From NCBI GenBank assembly GCA_902702965.1, contig CACRXP010000152.1:1130393-1194392 (forward strand): 64,000 bases of DNA. Direction: 5' to 3'. Shown one piece after another: positions 46,236-58,199 of this stretch; position 1 is the first letter of the stretch, and the number at the start of each line of letters is the position of its first letter. The notes under the pieces are model-generated. The model worked only from the letters and a program-made list of their open reading frames with translations. It searched no databases and was not told the origin of the DNA. The position numbers were made by a program, and so were the translations under genes. This DNA comes from Spirometra erinaceieuropaei. Lineage: Eukaryota; Platyhelminthes; Cestoda; Diphyllobothriidea; Diphyllobothriidae.

Positions 46236-47118
46236 TCGATCGTAATCTTGCCGACATTTAGTGTTCAGTCAATCAAGTGGCTCTGAATGAATCCGCTCCG
46301 GTACCTATTTCCGCGTAGGTAGTCTCTTTCAGCAACGAACACTTTTTCTGAAATATTTTCAAAAAACAAACTTCCGTCCCTATATACTAAATAGCCGATC
46401 CTGAATGGGGACTCAGGTACTACTCTTTCAAGTCTTCAAAAAAGAAAGTAGTTTAACTGTGCCTTTTCTTTTTTGGTCATAATGCCGTCCACTTTTGATG
46501 TTTGGTTGCTCGCACTCCTCTGAGTGAACGAATTAGGGTTCCCATTATTCCATAAGGTGATCTCTTTCAAGACTACATTCCTCTTTTGAAGGAATAATTC
46601 GCAAAACTTTGCTTCTTTGTGTTCCAATTGTCTCTGTCCTACCTACTACTCAGCAAAACTCCTAAGAAATACGACAAGTAATCTGCTCCTTTTTGTACGG
46701 TACACCAAATATCTGAGTGTGCTTTATTCATCCTTGATGGGGAGCTGTCTCTATCGAGCTGCAGTCACAATTGAGGTGGTCTTATCAGCACATTTTCCAC
46801 AGGAGTGTAGGTCTTCAAACGCCGGCTTATGCGTTGCTTTCCCTTATTTCCTGACAAAGTTTCCGCATTTTCTTACCTATGAACCGGAACTTGACCAAAT
46901 GCAAATGAAAGGGATCAAAAAAGCAAGATGGTCTTCAGTTAGTACGCCACTATAAATCGAAGCGTGAGGTGTAAGATGAGATGAATGTTATCAGCTGCAA
47001 AACTGAGGTGGATAACAGAAATCCTTCTCGTTTTAAAGATGGAGATTTGAAACCGATGGTTGGAGCACGCCTGCGCCAGGCGGTCGGCGGGCACGTAGAA
47101 TGTTAAGTGGTATCCGGC
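46236..47118. repeat. Direct repeat family 3, copy A
   Basis: It matches 50298-51400 and in part 51401-52200: AATCTTGCCGACATTT, GGTACCTATTTCCGCG, GTAGTCTCTTTCAGCAACGA, TAATCTGCTCCT, GTGTGCTTTATTCA and CGATGGTTGGAG. No coding frame is conserved. Confidence 0.75.
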
Positions 47119-47368
47119 TGTTTCTTTACAGGTACTAATTCGCTGCGAAGACAATCCGGTTGCGGCTTGCTCTAATTACACGCGATGCAATCTTGCGCGA
47201 ACAGTCATCGTTCACACCATGTCCTTACGCAAATGGACCTCAAAACACCAGGAAGTCAAACTTGCACCGCCGGAAGGTATCGGCCTTCCTTGTGTGACCG
47301 TCTGAGGGTATCGATCGCTACAGTTGCTTTAGAGCCGGTGCATTCATTGAAACAGAGCGTCTTTGTTA
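47119..47368. other. Spacer
   Basis: About 250 nt with an open frame on the plus strand (47185-47490) that runs into element M3; nothing recognised. Confidence 0.3.
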
Positions 47369-48097
47369 TGGAAAATATGGATAAAAATATTTATTCACTT
47401 GCTCATTCGGTAGAAAATAACGTCTTCTTCCAAGTTTATATTCGAAAAAAGGGTATAATTCGGTTTTCAAAAACCTTAACCAATTTCTGAATAATTTTGA
47501 ACCTGAGCTGCCGTTACATTTGCATTCAGGGTTTTCGAACTACAAGCCATTTATTTTCCTTGTACGGAAAACCATCCATTCCTCTACGGAATTAAGAGGA
47601 GACTATATGGAGTTATAAAATTTAGCAGTGAATTTGATCTATATTGTTAACTTTACAAGCCACATTGTTAAATGCAGAAACCTGAAGATTTGTGAATGGC
47701 CATTTCACGGTATTTAAAAATCTCACAATTAGGAACTTTTTGAAAAACGAATTATAGTCTTCCTTTCAAAATAAATTGGAAGAAGGCGTAATCGTTTGCT
47801 AGATGAGCAGAGGAATAAATATCTGTATGCATGTTTTCCATGGAATATAATTGAATTTTTAAGGGCAACGAAAATCAATGGGAAAATTGTATGCTACATA
47901 AGTAGTCATTTTTACAGAGTATTATTTTCGAATGCAACCGGAAAGACGTTTGTTCGAAAGACGCCATCCTGACGAAATTATGAAATTATGCTGTATGGTG
48001 TTTAGTTTTACTACCCTTCTTAATTACTCTTTTCGGAACGAAAACGCATTTCGGAATTTCGGTTGGCATTTCATGAGTTAGCCCACCTACTGTAACG
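47369..48097. mobile_element. Long inverted-repeat element M3, left arm truncated
   Basis: The right arm (about 47740-48097) ends TTAGCCCACCTACTGTAACG and carries GAACGAAAACGCATTTCGGA, as in M2 and M4. On the left only the inner part of the arm remains (TTGCTCATTCGGTAGAAAAT at about 47398). The core shares AATAATTTTGAACC and TTGCATTCAGGGTTTTC with M2. Confidence 0.72.
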
Positions 48098-48399
48098 TAG
48101 TTCGGTTTCGTGAAAATAAACCGGAGGAAGTTTTAAAAATGCTCAACATTCGCTTGCACTGGCAGATAGCTTGATACTCTCAGCAGTCCTAGGGGATCGA
48201 GTTCCTGGTACGCGTGCTGTTTTGCAACCAGCTGTAGAGAAATTTACAGCGAGGTCGGAATATGTCACCTTGGTATTATCTTATTGTTTAGTTACCGTTA
48301 CAGCCTACTTCCCACCACTTAGCTTCACCCATAAAACTCGTATTGCACGATGACCTGCTTTTTGTTTCCTGAATGGGGCCGTGTACTGCCTTTTGCCCT

Positions 48400-50190
48400 G
48401 ACTTCTTTTAAATTAAATTTTCGACGGGCAAAAAGACTGACAGATAGAATTTTTGGTGAAATTTCCTCTGCGACAAGTGCGCTGAAACAAAGGCGATGAA
48501 AAATATGATCTAAAAAAGACAAGACAATATGTTGGGTCGGTGGACCTGTGCAAAATTGAGACTCAAAAACCTCCTCCGACGGACGGCTAATCCGGCGAGA
48601 CAAGATCCAATGCGCATTACAAGACATCAGTCACTAATAATGTACTTTAAATGCGACCTTCAGCGATTAGGCCAAACGTTTTTTTCCAGAAGCGATGTCC
48701 ACGTATATTTTAGTCCTGTATTTTATCGGTGACGATGAAGTTGCGACGGCAGTGAGAAGTTACCCAAGAAAATAGCAGAACGAATTCCTGAAAATGTAGG
48801 TAGAAGTGGAACCATTCCGCTCCAAGCAGCATATTTAACAATAAAATTTCGAGGTTGCGAGTGCTGCTTAGCACTGACTGGCAGTTGGTTAGGAGACGGT
48901 ATAATCAGGTGTTTCGCATGACGCTCAAGTCGGATAAATGTTTTCCGTGAGGAGTATCAACATGTAACCAATAAATTCGTCAGCGCACGAGGGTGTCACA
49001 CGAGCGGAGCATTGACGGTTGATGAGAATCGATCAGGTAATCTAGGGTGAACGGCCATACGTCAGAGTACCATAGCTGCGAGTTGGCATCTTAAATTACT
49101 ACAAATGAGAGGAAAACCAGGAATCCAACGAAATGTCGCGTTAATGCTGAAGTTTGTTTGCAGAGGCGGAGAACGGTCAGCATGGGTGAAGACGCTGGAC
49201 GTGGTAATGCGGCCTAAAGTGTCCGCGGAGGGCACAAAATTCGGCTTCACTGTTGCAATTAGGTGAGTTCTATTCGCGATGAGGCAAAAGTGCAGGGTGT
49301 TTGCAGGCGTCTGACTACTAATTGCACTGGCCTTGACTTTCATACACTCATTATCGTCCACATAGCTGAACGTGTGAGCGAAGGGGATTTTGCCGGAGGC
49401 ACTTTTTGGCCATATAACTTTGAGGGTGTTGTATCGTATCTTACGGACGACGAGGCTAATTGCGTCCATTTGACGCAACGGATGGATGGTATCATGATGT
49501 TCTTAGTCGCTTGGTTAGGGAGTCCGTCGAGGCCATTTCTGCGAGCGCCTCAGCTCTCCAGATTTATTTTCGCTGTCCTTTCTGGGCACCAAAAACAACT
49601 AAGACAGACAAAATTTACATCTAGGTTTCAGGAGAAAATGAACGATACGACATGCGAGAAGCCTCGGTCCAGGCGGTTGCTATGTAGCCACTGAGCGACA
49701 CACTTTGTTAAGGATTACATTACCAAGTTCAGTACTTAGCGTCTAGTGTACGTAAAGTGGTTTTAACATAGCATGCGTATAGCATGGGAAAAACACTAAC
49801 TTTGGTGATTCATGAGTACGCATGCGCCTAATTTTGAGCAAAATTTAAAGTGTAACCAAGCGCTATATCTCTTATTCACTTCAGGTCTCGTTTTTCACTC
49901 GGGAAAAAGTGGAGAGTGTACCCTGGCCAAAAATAGTTCGTTTAAGGGTGGAACGGCATTAGGTATCGTCCAAAAACATCTAGAATGTGCTGCAAAAATC
50001 ATGTGTTTTGATAACTGCCGGTCTCCTTGAAGGGAAAAATGCGGGGCTGCGGTCCACGCACTTCGCGGCAATTTGCATGACCATTCAAATTTTGTCTGGG
50101 TTTCTTACTGAAGTCAGCAGGTGCCTACGCTGTTGGACGTACGCGTCGCAACGGGAAATCGCCACTACCCATTCTTGCTTGTCCTGCTGA
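48400..50190. repeat. Direct repeat family 2, copy B
   Basis: It matches copy A (42860-44590) in the same orientation; identity is highest around GGACGGCTAATCCGGCGAGA and TACACTCATTATCGTCCAC. A 138-codon open frame on the minus strand (49062-49478) is not kept in copy A and is therefore probably chance. Confidence 0.72.
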
Positions 50191-50297
50191 AAATTCTGCG
50201 TCACGTTGAATAAAGTTGCGTTTTTAGCGTCACCAGGAAATCTTCCCATGTCGAAGGCTGCCTGGCTCCGCTTAATGGCAGATGCTCTGCTTCACGT

Positions 50298-51400
50298 AAT
50301 CTTGCCGACTTTTCGTGTTCAGTCACTCAAGCGACTCTGAATGACTCCGCTCCGGTACCTATTTCCGCGAAGGTAGTCTCTTTCAGCAACGAACACATGT
50401 TCTCATATGTTTTAGAAAAACAAACGTCGATCCCCGTATACCAAATAGCCGATCGCAAATGGATACACAGGTACTAATTTTTCAAGTCTTTAGAAAAAAA
50501 GAAAGTAGTGCAATAAAGATTCTCCCTTTTGGTCGTAATCTCGTCCAGTATTGATGTTCGGCTGCTAAAGTTCCCCTGAGTGATAGCATTTCGGTACCCA
50601 TTATCCCATAAGGTGATCTCTTTCACGATCAAAGTCCTGTTCTGCAGTGTCTGTCAAAAACAAACGTCGGCCTCTTTTTACCAAGTAACGATCAAAACAT
50701 TGCTTCTTTCTGTTCCAGTCGTCACTGTCCTACCTCCTACTTAAAAAAGCTCCTAAGAAATACGACACGTAATCTGCTCCTGTTTGCACGGTACATCAAA
50801 TATCGGAGTGTGCTTTATTCACCCTTGATGGGGAGCTGTCACTGTTGAGCTGCAGTCACAGCTGAGGTGGTCTTATCAGCACATTTTCTACAGGAGTGTA
50901 GGTCTTTAAATGTCGGCTTATGCATCGCTTTTCCTTATTTCCCAATACATTTTCCGCATTTTAGGATTTCCCACCCCTTATCATGGCGAAAACCTAGCAT
51001 GTAGTAATAGAAGAAACCTAAGTAGTTTTAACTGCAACGTGCATTTCCCTCTGACGTCTCTTTCCAAAATTATGCCTCAGATACATTTACGGAACCTTTT
51101 GAATTATTCCCCTCTATGTGAGTTTCGTCAGTCAGTATGGTAGGCTTATCGCATTGAATTACTGTTTTTGCTTTCCATACATTGGTATTGCACTTTTTAG
51201 ACAAACTTAATACTCCCTAAGCTATCTGGTATTTATCGTGTTAAAGCGAGCGTTATTCCCATTCACCGCAGGCGATGCCAGATTCCCATGAATACGTCTT
51301 CACCGAATTTCGAAGCGCATTGCGGGATGAGTAAGCGAGACTTGTCAGATCTTATTCTGTGAGCGGGAAATCGACCAAATGCAGTTGAAGGGTATCATAA
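50298..51400. repeat. Direct repeat family 3, copy B
   Basis: It repeats copy A (46236-47118) and adds an internal duplication: the block with TCTCTTTCA.GA.CAA, AAAAACAAACGTCG and CCAA.TA.CGATC occurs at about 50375-50460 and again at 50610-50700. The end of the unit, from TAATCTGCTCCTGTTTGCA, is repeated once more as copy C. Confidence 0.7.
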
Positions 51401-52200
51401 AAGCAAGACAAATAATCTGCTCCTGTTTGCATGGCACATTAAATAACTGGATGTGCTTTATTCACCCTTGACGGGAATCTGTCACTACCGAACTGCACAG
51501 TCGCAATTGAGATGATCTTATCAGTACGTTTGCCAAAGGAGAGCAGGTCTTCAAGTGCCGGCTTATCTATCGTTTTCCTTGATTTCTTAATAAAATTTCC
51601 GCATTGTAGGTTTTCCTAACTCTTATCATAACAAAAAAACTTAGTATATAGTAATGGAATAGATATTTGTGGGTTTGACTGAAACGTGTGTTTTCCTATG
51701 ACGCCTATTGCTTCAAATATATTTACAGAGTCTTTTGACTTTCCCCGCTATATATGAGCAATTCCAGTCAGTATGTTAAGCATAACATACTGAATGACTG
51801 TTATACCCCTTCCTACTTTGATAGTGCACTTTTTCGTTAAACTTAATATTCCCTAAACTATCTGTTATGTGTCACGTTAAGGCGTGTGCTATACCCATTC
51901 ACCGCAGGCGATGCCAGATTCCCAAGAATTTCGAAGCGCATTGTGGGATGAGTAAGCGTGAATAGGAAAATTTTATGCGATGAGCGGAAACTCGACCAAA
52001 TGCAGCTAAAGTGAATTACTACAGCAGCACGGCATTCAGTAAGGACGCCATTAGATGAGGCGGATGATATCAGCTGAAAACTGAAGTAAAGAGCAGATCC
52101 TCATCTCGTTTTAATAACTGGGACTTGTCGGCGATGGTTGGAGAACGCCTTCACCAAACGGTCGGCGAGCTTGTTGAACGGTAGGTGGAACCCAACATAA
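51401..52200. repeat. Direct repeat family 3, copy C (tandem to B)
   Basis: It starts AATAATCTGCTCCTGTTTGC, like copy B at about 50770, and the two run parallel for some 600 nt at a spacing of about 640 nt (CACCGCAGGCGATGCCAGAT occurs in both). Its end, CGATGGTTGGAGAACGCCTT, corresponds to the end of copy A. A palindrome at 51756-51792 (GTATGTTAAGCATAACATAC) is special to this copy. Confidence 0.7.
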
Positions 52201-53314
52201 CCGTCTTCTGACACCTTTAGATAATCAGAAAAATAGAGTTCTCGACAAGCTGGCATTGCTTAAACGGATGGAAAATAAAGCTTTAACATTTTCAAACATT
52301 TCTATAGATTTGCTTATTCGCAGCCAAGACAGTCCGGTTATGGACTGCCTCACTAAAATGAGACACGAAAAGGATGGCTTGAGGCTATCCAATCAGCAGA
52401 CCTCGTTAAGCCTTCTGCACTAAGGATGCATGAAGTGCCTCCGCAATCCCAACTGCAACTGTTAATTTCATAGACCCTCATACTCCTCATAAATGTTTGA
52501 CCGCGCGGTAAACTTTATGTCCTCTCGTCTAAAGGACAACTTGGGCAAACACCTGCTCACTCCGGATACCTTTCTACCGTTATTTTTATTCTGAAAATGG
52601 AAGCAGTATGCTAGACATACCGAAAATATGGAAGCCCAGGCAAACACCTATTTAAAAATGCATACATGCCTGTGCATGCACCGCTATTGCTTTAACTAAA
52701 TTTCCATGACATTATGAAATATGGTACATATTTCTTTGAATTCCCTCTCTTTTCAATAGTAAAAATCAACAAAAACCTACACATTCTCGTCAGACTTGTC
52801 CCTAGGAAAGCCAACAAAATAAAAACCTGTCTTCTATTTCCTAACAGGGAAGTTTTCATATAACTGCAGTGAAACTGCAGTGTTTTTAGCCTATCTTAGC
52901 TTTTTATTATATTTATTTTTAATGCGAAAACCAAATAAGTCTGTACGTTCTCACTAGGGCTTTCATTGGAGGAGCCAGTACCATAAAATATCATCTTGTA
53001 GGCAATGGAAAAATGAAAATTTGCACAGGCAAAGGGTCTCTATTAGGACTTCATATTTAAGGACAATATCGCGGAGGATTTTAAGACAAGACAGCGTGGC
53101 ATGTAAGAGGGCAAATCTGCTGTACCTTGAGAACACTGCTTCAGAATTTTAAAGACGCATTGAAAGAGTATTAAGGGCAATAGACAAAAAAGGCAATTTA
53201 ATTCACAACTTCCCAACAAGGAGTACATTTGGCATTAGAGTGCAGAACTTGCCTGCGGAATGTGCCCACGTGAACTGCAGATGATTCTCTATGCTCCAGT
53301 GCTTGTTTATCCAG
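52201..53314. other. Gene-less stretch
   Basis: I see no gene. It contains a short inverted repeat, ACTGCAGTGAAACTGCAGT, near 52864. Confidence 0.4.
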
Positions 53315-53494
53315 ATAACCTTAAAGGAAACTTTGAACGAACTAGAAAATCACCAATTTAATAACCGGCATCTAATAAGTGTGACACAAAATTCCGATGT
53401 AAAGCTAGACGTACAGCCTATTACACTGCACCGAAGAACACCCAAATACAGCAGTGTTACACTGACAACAGATGTCATTAGGACAGGCCGATAA
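53315..53494 (+). CDS. Possible terminal exon, unrecognised
   Basis: After an acceptor-like gcttgtttatccag the frame reads ITLKETLNELENHQFNNRH and continues for 59 residues in all to a TAA. It is polar and mixed in composition, more protein-like than the surrounding frames. No family is recognised, no polyadenylation signal AATAAA follows closely and no upstream exon was found, so this may be chance. Confidence 0.22.
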   Translation: MTLKETLNELENHQFNNRHLISVTQNSDVKLDVQPITLHRRTPKYSSVTLTTDVIRTGR

Positions 53495-53699
53495 AAAATG
53501 CCGTCTAATCATTCTTAATGAATGCAGTCAGGCTATCAGCGTCTTTAAATGTGACTTTTATTACAGATTTTAGAACTGTTCGTCAGCCAAAAAAGCCAAA
53601 TCGCAAAGAACATTCCTTAATGTTTAAAGCACTTTGGTTCATTCATGATGCTTTTATTGCATTGTGAGTTGCTTGGTTCCTTGAATATAACCACTAAGT

Positions 53700-54540
53700 T
53701 CCCTAACCGAATTTGAAGAACTTGGCCTTCTCGGTGGAATTCGAACTCACGACAGCAAGGTAAAGAATTGAATACGATCAACAAGATATCCTGAGCTATA
53801 CTGAAGTTTTGTCCTTGCTGTCTTGGGTTCAAATCCCACCGCGACTGCTGGTTTCTTCATAAGTTTGTCTATATAATTATTAACGTCTGCTGAAACCACC
53901 TGCTCGCAAGTCCGATTGGCGGCCATCTGGTTAATTATTGGTCGAGTTCATAGGAAAACCTACTTGAAATCTCAGCCTTCTGCATCAGGGTTGATGGATT
54001 TCACATGATGCAATAAGTTGGGTGAGTGAATGTTTAATGCAGTTCGATTCAGCCATATAATTTCACTTCATTGCGCACTGCCTACATCTTTGAAAAGAGA
54101 CATTGGTTATTCTAACTCAATTTGAAGAACTTGACTCTCTCGGCAAAAGTCAAACCACGACAGCAAGCGCAAGATTGAAGTACAATCAACGTCCTAACGT
54201 ATACGAACTGTACTTGAGTCTTTTTCTTACTGTCGTTCGTTTGAATTTCACCGAGTCTGTCAAGTTTTCCAGAATACATATCGATAATTATTTAAATCTG
54301 CTAACAGCATGTATTGGGAAGTGAGCTTGGTAGTCATCCGGTGTGCTCTAGACTGATTATTTGAAAAAACCTGTTTGAGCTGCCAGTTAATTGCCTCAAG
54401 ATTGGTGGGTTCAGTACGTCTCTGTTGGTTAGGCAGGTGAATTAATCATATTGTCATTAAACTTATTCTTCTCGGTGGGATTCAAAAGCTCAGACGGCTG
54501 AAACGCTGACTGGGATTAAGCCTTGGCAATTGAATTTTGC
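53700..54540. repeat. Tandem array of opposed SINE dimers
   Basis: Unit 1 (about 53710-53905) has a minus-oriented head (TCGGTGGAATTCGAACTCAC, GACAGCAAGG) followed at once by a plus-oriented one (CCTTGCTGTCTTGGGTTCAA, ATCCCACCG) and the SINE tail. Unit 2 (about 54108-54310) repeats this order, 410 nt on, more decayed (CTCTCGGCAAAAGTCAAACC, CTTACTGTCGTTCGTTTGAA). A third fragment lies at about 54465-54540 (TTCTCGGTGGGATTCAAAAG). The tRNA-like B-box sequence identifies the family of the 14-kb SINEs. Confidence 0.72.
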
Positions 54541-54580
54541 ATAATGGGGTCAGGGCAAACACTCACATTCGTCGAAATGC

Positions 54581-55572
54581 AATAGGTGGGCTACTTCATG
54601 AAATGTCAACCGAAATTCCGAAATGCGCTTTTGTTTAGAAAAGATTAACTAAGGTGGGTTGTAGAACTAGTCAGCCTGCAACATAATTGTATAATATTGC
54701 AGTTACTTCAAAACGCCGGCTTTCGAATGAACTTTCTTCCGGCTGCATGCAAAACTACACCATGCAAAAAATGACTACTTACGTAGCATGAATTTTTCTC
54801 ATTGATTTTCGATGTCTCTAAAAGTTCGATAATATTTTATGAGAAACCCACATACAAGTATTCATTTTTTGCCCATTCGGTAGATAATTACGTCTTCTCC
54901 TAATTTTATGCTCGAAGCAGGGACATAATTCAGTTGCAAAAAGGTTTTAATTGTGAAGACTTTTAAATACCGTGTAATGGCCGTTCATATAACGTCTTGT
55001 CTCAGCATTTGCTAATGTGGCTTGTAAAGTTAACAATATCGATCAAATCCACTGTTAAATTTTATGAACCCGTTAAAATCGCCTATTAATACCGTAGATA
55101 AGTGCATGTTTTACCGTGCCCGGAAAATATACGGCTTGTAGTTTTGAATCTCTGAAAGCAAGTGTGACGGCAGAGCGAATTAAAAATTATTCGGGAATTG
55201 GGAACGATTTGAAAACCGAATAATACCCATCCTTCAAGTATAAAATTGGAAAAAGACGTAATTTTCTACTGAATGAGCAACAGAATGAGTATTTTATTCA
55301 TCTTTTTTATTAAATATAATTGGACTTTTGGGGGCATCGAAAGTCGATGAGAAAAATGCATGCTACTTAAGTAGTCATTTTTTGCAGAGTTTAGTTTCTG
55401 CATGCAACCGCAAGGAAGTTCATTCGAAAGCCGGCGTCCTCAAATAACTGCAATATTATAGAATTATGTTGCAGGCTGACTAGTTCTACAACCCTACTTA
55501 ATTAATCTTTTCGAAACAAAAACGCACTTAGGAATTTCGGTTGACATTTCGTTAGTTAGCCCACCTACTGTA
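54581..55572. mobile_element. Long inverted-repeat element M4
   Basis: Arms at about 54581-54945 and 55195-55572 are inverted copies: AATAGGTGGGCTACTTCATG against TTAGTTAGCCCACCTACTGT, and CATTGATTTTCGATG against CATCGAAAGTCGATG. Its core is in inverse orientation relative to that of M2 (AATCTCTGAAAGCAAG against TTGCATTCAGAGTTTC), which is expected for a palindromic element. No coding frame. Confidence 0.76.
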
Positions 55573-55769
55573 TCTCTTACAGGGGTTTGCAGATTTGACT
55601 ATGGAACTTGATAAACGTGGCTAAAATCGAGTGTTGCAAAACTCTAAACTTTAACTAATATGAAAGGCGACAGGTTTTTTCCAGGGACCCGTTTCTAAGG
55701 CCCTAATGGACGCACGCATTGAGATGAGCAATCAGTGATAATTAATTATCGCCGACAAAGTTTATAAAG

Positions 55770-56690
55770 ACGCCTTAATGGAATCCCAAACCAGCACCTG
55801 GCCAGGAAAAAGGAATGCCGGTAGACGAGGTTTCTCGTTTCTGAGCACAAAGCGAAATATCTGCAGGCGTTCGACTGTTAATTAGACTGGCCTCTACTGC
55901 CGGGCATTTGTCACTGTCCAAGAAGTCAGACTTCGCGGGCATGGTGTCGTAAATTGCTAAAGGTAGTTTTATGTGTTTTATCGTAAAATGGGGCGACAAC
56001 GTTGACCGCATTTATACAGTAGGCATACGGAAAAAATCAAATACCACATATGGGTTGCTTAATTTTAACGCAGATCAGGAGTGGCATTGCGATGTATTTA
56101 AAACGTCCTAAGGAGACAGTCGAAAAAAATTGACAGCTCAAAATTGGCATCTGGGAGTTTGTAAGGAGAGATGCGACATGTCGAAGACTACCACCTAACA
56201 CACCTCGTTTAGAATTGTACTAAGTAGTTTAGTTTGTATCATTTAGTCTAGGTGAAGGGTTTTGAAATACTTTCCGTTTGACATGGAGGGAACTTTAACG
56301 TTACCGGTCCAAGAGTTCGCATACGCCTATTTATGAGAAAAATCTAAAATGCAACTAAGTGTCTTATTAGTTATTCTTTTCCTTTTTGTTTTCCACCTGC
56401 AAAGAGAGGGGGTACACTTGGGCAAGAAAACCTAAGGGATGGAACCATTGGATTTTGTCAAATGGCACATGAAAGCATGGAAACAGTGGGGAAAATTGAT
56501 TCACTTTGTTAGCCGTGAGTCACCAAGAAGTTCAAACAGTGCTACTGCGGTGAATACATTTTACAATCTTCTTTGTATTTCTAACGGGAGTCAGTACGTA
56601 CACGCGGTGCAGTCGTGTACGTTAGATGCAGCCATGATGCACTCGCTGTGATGTGGAATCGTCACTACTCCTTGGCCACTTGTCTTTCAC
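55770..56690. repeat. Direct repeat family 2, copy C (short and diverged)
   Basis: It resembles parts of copies A and B: TGCAGGCGTTCGACTGTTAATTAGACTGGCCT corresponds to the TGCAGGCGTCTGACTAC part of copy B, and the end (ATCGTCACTACTCCTTGGCC) to ATCGCCACTACCCATTCTTG. Large parts of the unit are missing. Confidence 0.5.
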
Positions 56691-57589
56691 TCTGTTCCTA
56701 CCGAGTCTTAAATGCGCTGAGGAAGCATATTTTCGTTCATAGGGAGCGAGAAACGGTTCTCATCGATCACTTGTTTCTCTGAGAAATCAGTAAAATTGCC
56801 CACAGCTATGAGCTTTCTTTTTCCTGTGTGCTCTTTCATACTGGGGTCGAGATATGACAGTTCGACCGTCGCTGCAGACGATGCTTACGGTGTACCCAAC
56901 AGCAGGACCATCCTGGCGACAGCAACTTCCTCACAGATTTGTTTTCCATGATGATGGACTTGTACAGCATCTATTGCACAGTCCCCTTTATCGTACACCT
57001 GAGCCCGGAGATACGACAGAGTCGAGACGACTGGAGGCGATCGGGCGTGACTAACAGACTTAAATTGCCTCTCTGCTCGTGCCACCTACACGCCCGGACC
57101 GCGTACAGAGGATCAGGGCTTCACGGAAACAAGAAGGAGCGGCTCGGATCCCAACTGGGTTGGAGTGCCATGGTATCCACATTAAGAATGGTATATAGGA
57201 GTCGAATCCGCTCTCCTAAGAGATGGACGGAGTTACCCTGTCAGTTGAGAGCCTTCTAAGTCACGGTCTTTAGCGTACCCAATTGTTTATCGTGAGGGGT
57301 ACGCGCTGAGAGCCTTGGGAAGGGAAGGACAACCCAGGGTCAGTCACACGTCCCCTTGGTTATCCCCGACACCAGTCCACTGCGTTAGCCAGCTGACCAT
57401 CTGATACAGTGACTGGGTGCCAGTGGCTGACGGGGCGTGAGCCTGTGTCCAGGCGTGTCAACACTCTTCACTTGCGCACGGCATCAGTACGTCGCCCAAT
57501 AACGCGTTCTGTACCCTTGTTGACCCAAATCAATTCCTGCGTGAACGATTGTAGAGGCACAGAGATAAAGAGAAATATACTCAAGCGCG
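56691..57589. other. G+C-rich stretch ahead of the Penelope element
   Basis: Base composition shifts to higher G+C here, with overlapping short open frames (plus, 56854-57259). It probably is the 5' part of the decayed Penelope-like element that follows, but no reverse-transcriptase motif could be read before 57638. Confidence 0.4.
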
Positions 57590-57637
57590 CGGCGAACTAG
57601 ACATTAGGGCGTCGTATTTCAGCGGTTCGGGGCTCGC

Positions 57638-58100
57638 TGTGCCGATGACACCTTCGTTGTTATCTAAACAACTGACATTGAGCACCTAAAAGAACTACTG
57701 AGCTCGGTTGACTTGGATGTCCAATTTACGATGGAAGCAGAAACAAACAACCAACTGCCGTTTCTTGACGTGCTTGTGCACCGGTGTACAACTAGGCAAC
57801 TGCACGGTAGAGTATTCTGAAGATCCACCGACACGAGACAGATCCTACACTTCAGCAGCAACCATCGTCTGTCTCACAAACGTAGCTGTGTCCGCACTCT
57901 ATTCCAAAGAGTTAAAAAACACTGCAGCACGCCATAAGATAAAAGAAATGAACGAATGTATCTTCAGAACCTGTTTGCAGCCAATGGTTATCCCAGACAT
58001 TTTATCGAAAAAGACAGACGTCGGGTGCACAGACGACGGCCGAATGAGCAGCAGCCTGAAGGCTGGGGGGCCATTCCCTACGTTAAAGGGGTCTCTGGGG
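57638..58100 (+). pseudogene. Penelope-type reverse transcriptase remnant
   Basis: The two Asp of C-A-D-D are kept. A TAA follows the VVI at 57665, and a TGA ends the frame after GRVF, beyond LPFLDVLV; the HRLSHKRSC and NGYPRHFIEK parts are in other frames. At least two frameshifts and several stops mean no enzyme can be made. In a working element this would copy element RNA at a nicked target. Confidence 0.8.
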
Positions 58101-58199
58101 CGGTCTCTCGATTGCTTCAACCTGCCAGTCAACACTTCGACGCCGTCTGATGCAACCTAAGGACCCATTGCCACACGCCGAAACCTCAGCAGCTTTCTA

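Noticed and set aside
49062..49694. The 138- and 143-codon opposed open frames as genes
   Set aside because: They overlap each other on opposite strands and are not conserved in the paralogous copy at 43.7-44.0 kb.
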